A DNA stretch of 62,643 bases from Lachnospiraceae bacterium (GTDB taxonomy: Bacteria > Bacillota > Clostridia > Lachnospirales > Lachnospiraceae), in assembly GCA_022791815.1 (NCBI GenBank), contig JAAVZU010000078.1, positions 1 to 62,643 of the forward strand, read 5' to 3'. Position numbers and translations under genes: made by a program. Position 1 is the stretch's first letter. Each line of letters starts with the position of its first letter. The notes beneath the pieces were generated by a model, which ran no database searches, was not told the DNA's origin, and worked only from the letters and a program-made list of their open reading frames with translations. Below, piece by piece: positions 55,666 to 62,643 of this stretch.

Positions 55666-57975
55666 ATGAAGAAGAGTAAAATCCAAAAATGGTTACTGGC
55701 TATGTCAGCATTTGCAGTTATGCTAATTTGTGCAGGTACAGTGTATTCAATTGTTCATGCAGAGAGTATAGCTGTAACAGAGATTGATTATGAAAAATTA
55801 ACTTTGACAGTAACGGCAAATGCCGGGGATAGTAGAATTTTCTTGGCAACATCAAAAAATGCAGCAACATGGGATGAAATCCCAGAAGAACTAGATGAAA
55901 ACCATAAGGTTACTATGGACATTTCCTGGGCAAGTAATACAAAAAATTATACTTTGTATTTAAAAGGGGATAAGTCAACAGAACCAGTTAAGGTAATATT
56001 ACCAAAGCAGAATACAAAATTTAAAGCTAGTTTGAATACCTTAGAGAATAAATTATCTTTTTCTAATGTGGGAACATCTGGAAAGATTTACTGGAGAAAA
56101 TCAACATCAACAGAATGGAATGAATTTAATCCAGATGATCAAACAGAGATGAAGAATTTACTAGAAAGTTTTAGCCTGAAAGGAATTTCACTTGTATTTA
56201 GAACAGGACAGGTGAAAGGAACTTCTGTAGAAAATCCAGGTGAAAGACCAAGTAAGATTTCTACAGTTAAGGTTACTAAAAGGGCAGCAGCACCAAATGT
56301 AACTTTAAACTATAATACAATGACTTTTGGTGTAAAGAAGACTATGCAGTACAAATTGTCTGAAGAAGATACATGGAAGGATATCAGCACAACCAGCTTG
56401 AATCTGGGAGAAGCTATGTCTTGTGTTTTATATGATCAGAATGGACAGAATATGAAAGAAGATGAGACAGTAGGTATTGATTTCCGTGTGAAGGCTACTG
56501 CAAGTAAAGTGGCATCTCAGACAAAGACATTAGAGGTTCCTGGACAGGAGAATACTCCTATTGAAAATATTACAGTTGTATACACTGGGCCTACACAGCT
56601 TAAACTATTAATTGATAAGAAGGAAATTGTAGAAGATGGAAAAGATATTACATTAGAAGAGGCTTCATCAACCAATCCTTATGAATACACAGTTGTAAAA
56701 TCTGGGGATGAATTGAATATTTATACTGCAAAATGGACAGGAATTACCACAAATAGTACAAAAATATCTTCTACAGCAGCTCCAGAAGGAAGTGCTATTT
56801 ATGTTAGAAAAAAAGCAGGCACAACAAAGCTTCCTGGAAAGGAACAAAAAATTGTAGAGAATGTTCATTATGTAGATGCTTCATCTTTGCAGGGACAGGA
56901 ATATAAACTTGAGAAGATTCAGGGTGTAAAGAAAGAGATGCAGTTTGTTATCAGTGTAAGCAGTAAAGAAGCAGAAGTTTCCAGCATTACCTTCAATGGT
57001 ACAAAGGCAGGATTCAAGGCATCAAAACCAGAAGCATCAGGAGATAAATTCCTAATTACTGTTACTATTAATGATACTTCTGCGATTGAAAATGTTTCAG
57101 AGAATCTTGGAACAGTAATGACTGCAGAAATTACATTAAGTAATACCGAGGTAATTAAAAAAGGAGTTACTTTATATATTCAAAAAGCAGCAACTTTAGA
57201 AGCTAAGAGTTATACCACTTATGCAGATTATGGATTTATAGGTGGAAATGCAAGTAATGGAGATTTGACTTTTGATATTGCTCTCAATAAAGAGGAAGCA
57301 GCAGAATTGGAAGCAGCCAAAATAGATAACATTGCTTACAATGGAAAAGTAATTGATAGTACGAAGTATACTGTAACAGAGCCAGATGAAGATAAGAACA
57401 TAACTGTTACTATTCCAAAAGAGAGCGTAAGCGAACTTGGAAAAACGGGTGCAGGATATGTGGCAGCTAATAAATATGGAATCGCCTATAGTCTTTTGGT
57501 AACTCTAAAGAATGGAGAAACACTAGAAAATATAAAATTAACGATTGAATATCCAGTAAAAGTAAGTAGCAGTAATAGTTCATTTGGTATATCTGTATCA
57601 TCTTATGAGGCTTTCTTGAAAGAATTGGAGAATGCAAATAAAGTAAATAGTGACAGTGATCCAGACAATGATGTAGCAGTTCCAACAACTTATAGTAATC
57701 CAGAGGTAACATATACTATTCAAAAGGATATTTATGATTTGGATTCTTCCTATGCATTAACCAGTTTAACATGGAAAGGAAAAAATGTATTGGCTAGTGT
57801 ATCAGGTGCTTCAGGTGAATATAAAGTTAAAGTAGACTTGAAAAAACTTACTACACCAGCAACAGGAAGTAATACAGTCGAAACAGGAAGTGCAAGTCTT
57901 GTTATGACATTAACAAATAGTGCTGGTGAAACATTAGTGGTAAATTATGGATATCAGATAACCTTAACTGAGTAA
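55666..57975 (+). CDS. Large secreted protein, paralogue A
   Basis: 769 aa, AAAAGGAGGAAAAAC before the ATG. Signal peptide WLLAMSAFAVMLICAGTVYS with cut near VHAES (about residue 35). Residues about 38–220 are shared in layout with the next gene's product (IDYEKLTLTVTAN, VTMDISWASNTKNYTLYLKG, GERPSKISTVKVTKR). The rest is a chain of beta-rich modules without known family motifs. No LPXTG or membrane anchor. Likely a surface or extracellular structural protein. Directly followed by its paralogue. Confidence 0.85.
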   Translation: MKKSKIQKWLLAMSAFAVMLICAGTVYSIVHAESIAVTEIDYEKLTLTVTANAGDSRIFLATSKNAATWDEIPEELDENHKVTMDISWASNTKNYTLYLKGDKSTEPVKVILPKQNTKFKASLNTLENKLSFSNVGTSGKIYWRKSTSTEWNEFNPDDQTEMKNLLESFSLKGISLVFRTGQVKGTSVENPGERPSKISTVKVTKRAAAPNVTLNYNTMTFGVKKTMQYKLSEEDTWKDISTTSLNLGEAMSCVLYDQNGQNMKEDETVGIDFRVKATASKVASQTKTLEVPGQENTPIENITVVYTGPTQLKLLIDKKEIVEDGKDITLEEASSTNPYEYTVVKSGDELNIYTAKWTGITTNSTKISSTAAPEGSAIYVRKKAGTTKLPGKEQKIVENVHYVDASSLQGQEYKLEKIQGVKKEMQFVISVSSKEAEVSSITFNGTKAGFKASKPEASGDKFLITVTINDTSAIENVSENLGTVMTAEITLSNTEVIKKGVTLYIQKAATLEAKSYTTYADYGFIGGNASNGDLTFDIALNKEEAAELEAAKIDNIAYNGKVIDSTKYTVTEPDEDKNITVTIPKESVSELGKTGAGYVAANKYGIAYSLLVTLKNGETLENIKLTIEYPVKVSSSNSSFGISVSSYEAFLKELENANKVNSDSDPDNDVAVPTTYSNPEVTYTIQKDIYDLDSSYALTSLTWKGKNVLASVSGASGEYKVKVDLKKLTTPATGSNTVETGSASLVMTLTNSAGETLVVNYGYQITLTE

Positions 57976-57989
57976 AGGAGGTAGGTAAA

Positions 57990-59243
57990 ATGAATGAGGC
58001 AAAGCAGTTTTGGAAGGATTATTTGATTCGGATTACATTTATCTTTGCTATGCTGGGATTTTGTCTTTTAGGTAAGGGGGCTTATGTACAGGCAGAGACA
58101 ACAGATGGTTCTACAGATAAAGCAACTGCTGTACAAGTGGTATGTATTGACTATGAAAAGGGTATGATACAAATACAGACTAACAAGAATACAAAGGTTT
58201 ACTATTCGGATGCCTCCCAAAAAACCTGGAATGTGATTGAAGGTGCAAAGATTAATGATATTTTAACCATGGATATTTCATGGATTTCAGTTGCAAAAGA
58301 CTACGAATTAAATCTGAAAGGAAGCGATGATGAGACCATTGTGTCTATTGAACTTCCAAAGTATAATTCCGCTTTAAAGGCAAAGTTTGATAAAGTGGAT
58401 GGAACAATTGAGTTTACAAATGAAGAAGGTGCTACAGAGTTTGAATGGAGAAAAGCAGCTGCTATTGACAGTTGGAGTAAGGCACCAATTGATTCGAGTA
58501 AACCAGAAGCACAAGAGTTTTTAAAAGAAATTGAAAAGCTGCGTGTAAAAGGTGGAAAGATTCAAATAAGAATTCCACAAAAAATAGGAACTTCAGAAGC
58601 AAATGTTGGAAGCAGACCTAGTAAAATTATAACAGTTTCTGTTACAAAGCGTGGAAATGCTCCATCTGTAAAAGTGGTAAGTAATTCTATGCAGGTAAAT
58701 ACCACAGATAAAATGGAATATAAGGTAATATCTGTTGGCACAAATCAGCAGGCAGATGCAAAATGGACAGAGTGTGATAAAAAGATGTTCTTATCTGATA
58801 TGGTACCACAAGTTATTACAGTTAGTGGTAGTTCAGTTGGTCAGGATGTAGTTGTAGCAATCCGAAAATCAGAAACAGAAAAAACACCATATACAAAGAA
58901 TAGATATCTAAATATTCCAGCACAGCCTGGAGCACCAGATGCTTCTACTTTTAGCACTTCAAAGACTAGCAGTAAGTTTAGTCTGATAATTGGGGATGCT
59001 AGTAAGTATAACCCATATCAATATGCAGTTGTAGCAAAGGGTGATACAAAGTCAGACCGTGATTTAAAGTGGAAGAATGTTTCAAGTAGTAAGGCGATTA
59101 GCTTTAGTATTAAGAAATATCCAGAAGGAAGTACTATTTATGTACGGACAAAAGGAGAGAACTTAAGCAAGAAAACGGAGTTGAAATTGCCAAGTGCTTA
59201 TACAACAATTTCCACTTCTTATCTGGCAGAAACAAAAGAGTAA
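57990..59243 (+). CDS. Secreted protein, paralogue B
   Basis: 417 aa, AAAGGAGGTAGGTAAA before the ATG, 14 bp after paralogue A. Signal segment about 13–36 with cut near VQAET. It aligns with the first ~280 residues of A: IDYEKGMIQIQTN, LTMDISWISVAKDYELNLKG, GSRPSKIITVSVTKRGNAPS; ends with a module containing YNPYQYAVVAKGD, like NPYEYTVVKSGD in A. So the pair arose by tandem duplication, B keeping only the first modules. No known family. Confidence 0.85.
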   Translation: MNEAKQFWKDYLIRITFIFAMLGFCLLGKGAYVQAETTDGSTDKATAVQVVCIDYEKGMIQIQTNKNTKVYYSDASQKTWNVIEGAKINDILTMDISWISVAKDYELNLKGSDDETIVSIELPKYNSALKAKFDKVDGTIEFTNEEGATEFEWRKAAAIDSWSKAPIDSSKPEAQEFLKEIEKLRVKGGKIQIRIPQKIGTSEANVGSRPSKIITVSVTKRGNAPSVKVVSNSMQVNTTDKMEYKVISVGTNQQADAKWTECDKKMFLSDMVPQVITVSGSSVGQDVVVAIRKSETEKTPYTKNRYLNIPAQPGAPDASTFSTSKTSSKFSLIIGDASKYNPYQYAVVAKGDTKSDRDLKWKNVSSSKAISFSIKKYPEGSTIYVRTKGENLSKKTELKLPSAYTTISTSYLAETKE

Positions 59244-59334
59244 TCATTTTTATACGAAACATTGTAAGCGGAGTTAGAATATTTACAGTGGGATAAAGGA
59301 TTGTGCAAAGGTAAGAAAAGCACAAAGAATAAGA

Positions 59335-59386
59335 GAAGAAGTTTGTTACATGGAATAGATGTAGCAGACTTCTTTTCTGATTTTTG
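59335..59386 (+). terminator. Intrinsic terminator
   Basis: AGAAGTTTGTTACAT (59337–59351), GGAATAG, ATGTAGCAGACTTCT (59359–59373), then TTTCTGATTTTT. Two mismatches in 15 pairs. Ends the paralogue pair. Confidence 0.75.
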
Positions 59387-59442
59387 GGTATAATGGTTTT
59401 AATAACTAGGTGAAATAGAAAACTAGAATAGGAGATGTATAT

Positions 59443-60309
59443 ATGAGTAGTATAGCAATTATTACAGATAGCAATAGTGGAATTACACAAAATGAAGCGA
59501 AAGAATTGGGAATTTATGTGGTACCAATGCCCTTTCTTATAGATGAAGAAACTTTTTATGAAGATATCAACCTTACACAAACAGAGTTTTATAAAAAAAT
59601 GGGTGAGAAAGTGAATGTGTCAACATCACAGCCTTCACCAGAAGAAATGATGAAAGTGTGGGATGAGGCATTGAAGGAACATGAAACTGCTCTGTATATT
59701 CCTATGTCTAGTGGGCTTAGTGGAACTTGTGCTACAGCAATTATGCTTGCGGAAGATTATGAAGGAAAAGTTCTTGTCGTGGATAATCAAAGAATTTCAG
59801 TAACACAAAAAAATTCTGTTATAGATGCTCTAAATCTAGTAAAAGAAGGATATGATATAGAAAGCATTTATAATGTATTGATGGAAACTAAATTAGATGC
59901 AAGTATTTATATTATGGTAGATACTTTAAAATATTTACGAAAAGGTGGAAGACTTACACCTGCAGTGGCAGCTCTTGGAACGATACTGCGTATAAAGCCA
60001 GTATTGCAGATTCAGGGAGAAAAACTGGATACATTTGCAAAAGCAAGAACGGTAAAACAGGGAATGTCCATTATGGTAAAAGCATTACAAGATGATATGG
60101 AAAATCGTTTTCAGAATGATTTGAATGAAATGTATATAAATATTGCACATACACAGAATGAAAAAGGTGCTCAAGAGTTAAAAGAAGAAATAGGGAAAAT
60201 ATATCCTGGCATAGAAATTATGATAAATCCATTATCTCTCAGTGTATCCTGCCATATTGGTCCAGGAGCATTAGCTGTAGCAATGGCAAAGAAAGCAAAG
60301 ATTTCGTAA
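59443..60309 (+). CDS. DegV family fatty-acid-binding protein
   Basis: 288 aa, TAGGAGATG before the ATG. TDSNSGITQNEAKELGIYVVPMPFLID, VSTSQPSPEEMM, PMSSGLSGTCATA and KYLRKGGRLTPAVAALG are DegV signatures. It binds a fatty acid and in Firmicutes serves as FakB-like donor to fatty-acid kinase; no fakA is nearby. Confidence 0.94.
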   Translation: MSSIAIITDSNSGITQNEAKELGIYVVPMPFLIDEETFYEDINLTQTEFYKKMGEKVNVSTSQPSPEEMMKVWDEALKEHETALYIPMSSGLSGTCATAIMLAEDYEGKVLVVDNQRISVTQKNSVIDALNLVKEGYDIESIYNVLMETKLDASIYIMVDTLKYLRKGGRLTPAVAALGTILRIKPVLQIQGEKLDTFAKARTVKQGMSIMVKALQDDMENRFQNDLNEMYINIAHTQNEKGAQELKEEIGKIYPGIEIMINPLSLSVSCHIGPGALAVAMAKKAKIS

Positions 60310-60367
60310 TTGTTGGAAGTTATGAACAATTTTGTATAGAACTTTATTTGAATTACACAGTAAACCT

Positions 60368-60577
60368 GTATGCTGCCTTTGTCAGCTCAGCACCACCATG
60401 AATGAAAGTTGATTGTTATATGTTGTGTACTTTCGCAATCACCAACTGTATTCGTATTTCGGGCTATCGTCCTATATACTCATACAGTTAGCTAGCCAAA
60501 TGGTTACATTTCTTTGCAAGTAAACTTGCACGAAATGCAACCGTTTGTCAGGACTATCATAGTAAGTTGTGTAGCTC
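60368..60577 (+). repeat. GAAAGTTGATTG element, long copy
   Basis: CTGCCTTTGTCAG, CACCACCATGAATGAAAG, TTGATTG…CGCAATCACCAA, CTGTATTCGTATT. About 100 extra bases follow, holding a hairpin (GGTTACATTTCTTTGCAAG with CTTGCACGAAATGCAACC), before the shared end GGACTATCATAGTAA. Same family as 55109–55210, so the middle part is an insertion or was lost there. Confidence 0.65.
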
Positions 60578-60785
60578 TGTTTTAATAGTTAAAAACTCTT
60601 TCTATGTAAAAATGTTTGATGATTACATTCTTGTTTAGGTAAGTATAGTAATATGTACAATACAAACAAAAGAGGAAGGAGTATCTTGGTGAAACTGTAA
60701 AAAATGCCCACCAGGTTTTAAAAGAATATTGATTTTGTTACAAAACTGTTATAGAATATTAATTAGATATAAAGGAGGTAGTGGC

Positions 60786-61463
60786 GTGTTTCATAAAAAG
60801 TTAAGACAAGTAGTAATAACCGGCATGTTATCAGCCGCAATGATAACCGTAGCTATGCCTGTGAATAATATAAGTAAAGTGTTCGCAGCAGAGAATGATA
60901 TCTCCACAGATTTGCAGATTGATGAGATAGCTTTTGATAAGACGTATCCACAGAGAGCAGGAACAAGAGTGATTTTATCTGCAAATTGTGTAGGGGGAAC
61001 TGAAGAATATACCTATACATATACAGTAAAGCTGCCAGATGGTTCTTATCAAATTATTGCAGAAAACACAGATTGTGATTATGTAAGTTATACGTTAGAT
61101 CAGGTAGGAATATATAATTTCGAGGTAAAGGTAAAAGATGGATATGATATTGTAACAGATGTTAGGGAATTTATTGCAGCACCTAGTAAAGTAGCTATTG
61201 ATAGTGTAAAATTTAATAAAAGTACTTACTCTGTGAATGATACTGTTAAAATTACCGTAAATGCCACACCTTCTATAGGGAAATTACAAACAAAGATTGT
61301 GGTTCAGACACCAAGTGGTAAAAAGGTAAAAGTGAAAGACTATTCTTCAAAAAAGACTGCTAATTACAAGGTTAAGAAAAAGGGAACTTATAAAGTAACC
61401 ATATATGCAAAAGATGGGGAAACTAGTACAAAAGTTTCTAAGAACTTTAAAGTAAAGAAGTAA
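60786..61463 (+). CDS. Small secreted Ig-like protein
   Basis: 225 aa from GTG 60786 with AAAGGAGGTAGTGGC upstream. Signal peptide VVITGMLSAAMITVAM with cut near VFAAEN (about residue 35). Two beta-sandwich modules: about 40–125 (TYPQRAGTRVILSANC … YTLDQVGIYNFEVKVKDG, PKD-like) and about 130–225 (FNKSTYSVNDTVKITVNAT … KKKGTYKVTIYAKDG). Lysine-rich C-terminus, no anchor. It lies 115 bp before another secreted-protein gene. Confidence 0.82.
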   Translation: MFHKKLRQVVITGMLSAAMITVAMPVNNISKVFAAENDISTDLQIDEIAFDKTYPQRAGTRVILSANCVGGTEEYTYTYTVKLPDGSYQIIAENTDCDYVSYTLDQVGIYNFEVKVKDGYDIVTDVREFIAAPSKVAIDSVKFNKSTYSVNDTVKITVNATPSIGKLQTKIVVQTPSGKKVKVKDYSSKKTANYKVKKKGTYKVTIYAKDGETSTKVSKNFKVKK

Positions 61464-61577
61464 TAGCACTCTTGGATAAAAATTCTCATGGAATATCTAA
61501 CTTATAATAGGAGTTAAAAGTATGAAGGCATAAGACAATTGGAATAAAAACCAAGGAAGGGAAAGAAGGAGGAAAAT

Positions 61578-62643
61578 ATGTTAAAAAGAAAACATAATAG
61601 GTTTGTATGCAGATTATTGGCAGTAACCATTGCGGCTACTAGTATATTTGCTACAAGTCCAGTAACACAGGCAGAAACAGTAGAAGTAAAAACAGAGGCA
61701 TCACAAGTTGCAGCGGAAGATCAAATTATTCTGCATGCAAAAGGTACAGGTCTAAATATTTACGCATGGAAGGACCAAGAAGAAGCATTTGGTGCTTGGC
61801 CTGGAAAAGCAATGGATGCAGATCCTGTCATGGGAAATGGATGGGTTACTGTTACATTTGATGCAGGTTTTAAATTTATCATTAACGGAAATGGTGGACA
61901 ATCTGATGACTTGAGTAAAGCAGCAGGAGAGTATTGGTATGTAGATGGAAAGCTTTATGATAGCGATCCAGAAGGACCAGCAACTCCAACACCAGTACCA
62001 ACACCAGGTCCATTAAATATTGTGAAGGTAACACCTGAAGACGGAACAGCCTTAAAGGCAGGAGAAGTACAAGCAATTACTGTAGATGCTTCAAGTACGA
62101 TTAATGATGGTGTGGTATATTACAAATATGAAGTAAAGTGCGAAGGAGAATATGTAGGAGATCATTATTATTCAAAGAATAATACATATTCATTCACTCC
62201 AGAGGATGGAAAGGAATATACTGTTAAGATTTCTGTACAGGCACATGATGAAGCAAATACAACAGTAACAAAGGAATTAAAGTACAAAGGTTCTGCAAAT
62301 GGAACCATAGTAACTGCTGGTCCAGAGGAAAGTGAAACACCAGAGACTATAGCACCACAAACAAAAGAACCAGATGTACCAGAAACAGAAACACCAGCGA
62401 GTGGTGTTCCAACAATAACAACTCAGCCATCAGAGACAAATATACCAGGAACAATAACAACAAAACCAGATGATCCAGATGTTCCAACAGCAAAACCAGA
62501 TGATCCAGATGTTCCAACAGCAAAACCAGGTAATACAAATGCTCCAACAGCAAAACCAGGTAATACAGATGTTCCAACAGCAAAACCAGGTAATACAAAT
62601 GCTCCAACAGCAAAACCAGGTAATACAAATGCTCCAACAGCAA
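61578..62643 (+). CDS. Secreted CBM26-like starch-binding protein, partial
   Basis: Open from ATG 61578 (AAGGAGGAAAAT upstream) to the window edge, 355 codons, no stop. Signal peptide RLLAVTIAATSIFATSPVTQA. Residues about 50–130 look like a family-26 carbohydrate-binding module (LNIYAWKDQEEAFGAWPGK, FKFIINGNGGQSDDLS), which binds starch. Then a PATPTPVPTPGP linker, a beta module (about 150–230), and a Thr/Pro-rich linker that becomes a 10-residue repeat (PTAKPDDPDV, PTAKPGNTNA). The part after the edge may be a catalytic or further binding domain, or an anchor. Confidence 0.85.
   Translation, partial: MLKRKHNRFVCRLLAVTIAATSIFATSPVTQAETVEVKTEASQVAAEDQIILHAKGTGLNIYAWKDQEEAFGAWPGKAMDADPVMGNGWVTVTFDAGFKFIINGNGGQSDDLSKAAGEYWYVDGKLYDSDPEGPATPTPVPTPGPLNIVKVTPEDGTALKAGEVQAITVDASSTINDGVVYYKYEVKCEGEYVGDHYYSKNNTYSFTPEDGKEYTVKISVQAHDEANTTVTKELKYKGSANGTIVTAGPEESETPETIAPQTKEPDVPETETPASGVPTITTQPSETNIPGTITTKPDDPDVPTAKPDDPDVPTAKPGNTNAPTAKPGNTDVPTAKPGNTNAPTAKPGNTNAPTA
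62461..62643 (+). repeat. 30-bp coding tandem repeat
   Basis: Six 30-bp units starting at 62461, 62491, 62521, 62551, 62581 and 62611, running past the window end. Units 1–2 are identical (CAAAACCAGATGATCCAGAT…), units 3, 5 and 6 are identical and unit 4 differs by two bases. They encode a Pro/Thr/Lys-rich spacer and are probably variable in copy number. Confidence 0.92.

Noticed and set aside
62347-62643. 98-aa minus-strand repetitive open frame at the window end
   Set aside because: It is the reverse reading of the 30-bp tandem repeat within the CBM26-like gene.

Overview
The window is about one third G+C and lies in an intact, gene-dense stretch of a low-GC Gram-positive chromosome. The organism is most likely a gut Lachnospiraceae (Clostridia). 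The evidence is the AT-rich codon use with AAAGGAGG-type ribosome binding sites, the era–yqzL–recO order, a single-chain glycyl-tRNA synthetase, fused chorismate mutase/prephenate dehydratase, many secreted Ig-like or leucine-rich-repeat proteins, and a starch-binding secreted protein. I cannot name a species from sequence alone.

Layout. Positions 1–221 are the trailer end of a type II-A CRISPR array: 36-nt repeats, 30-nt spacers and a mutated last repeat. It is followed by about 1.9 kb in which single decayed CRISPR repeats (796–831, 854–890, 1597–1627) alternate with small or broken genes. Next come an XRE-aminotransferase fusion, a SLC13/ArsB-like permease with a frameshift near its start, and a DUF4303-like and a Uma2-like gene. 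From 8.1 to 13.2 kb is a permease/ATPase/response regulator/histidine kinase operon. A tandem hemerythrin, D-aminoacyl-tRNA deacylase and a 1173-residue secreted leucine-rich-repeat protein follow. From 18.8 to 22.4 kb is a NatA/NatB-like ABC exporter with two permeases. From 22.5 to 29.5 kb are a dead secreted-protein gene, a lipoprotein, DUF6465 plus an orphan ParA, an aminotransferase, a SpoVK/CbbX-like AAA+ ATPase and a YmfI-like SDR.

From 30 to 40 kb are an O-antigen-ligase-like membrane protein, a large PAS-GGDEF-kinase-receiver hybrid and a separate receiver protein (probably one phosphorelay and c-di-GMP unit), tRNA-Trp, a CgeB-like glycosyltransferase, an SH3/NlpC-P60 hydrolase and a cold-shock protein. 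From 40 to 49.3 kb is core metabolism and information processing: an M16C protease, era, yqzL, recO, a lipoprotein, glyS and folC. From 49.3 kb to the end is a surface-protein region: Big2 protein, DUF5050 protein, pheA, HtrA, two tandem paralogous secreted proteins, DegV, a small secreted protein and a CBM26-like protein with a proline-rich repeat that runs off the end.

The most distinctive feature beyond genes is a dense set of small intergenic palindromes in several families. One family has TAACTGTTCA/TGAACAGTTA arms. A second has GTAACAGTTCAGCC/GGCTGAACTGTTAC arms. A third is a ~166-bp element with ATTATTCACG ends, in two copies. A fourth is a CACCACCAT…GAAAGTTGATTG element, in three copies plus a partial one. 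One composite element at 7878–8029 is bracketed by a 10-bp direct repeat, as expected for a non-autonomous insertion. Two genes near the left end are broken by one base in A6 runs, which could be real decay, slippage or sequencing error.
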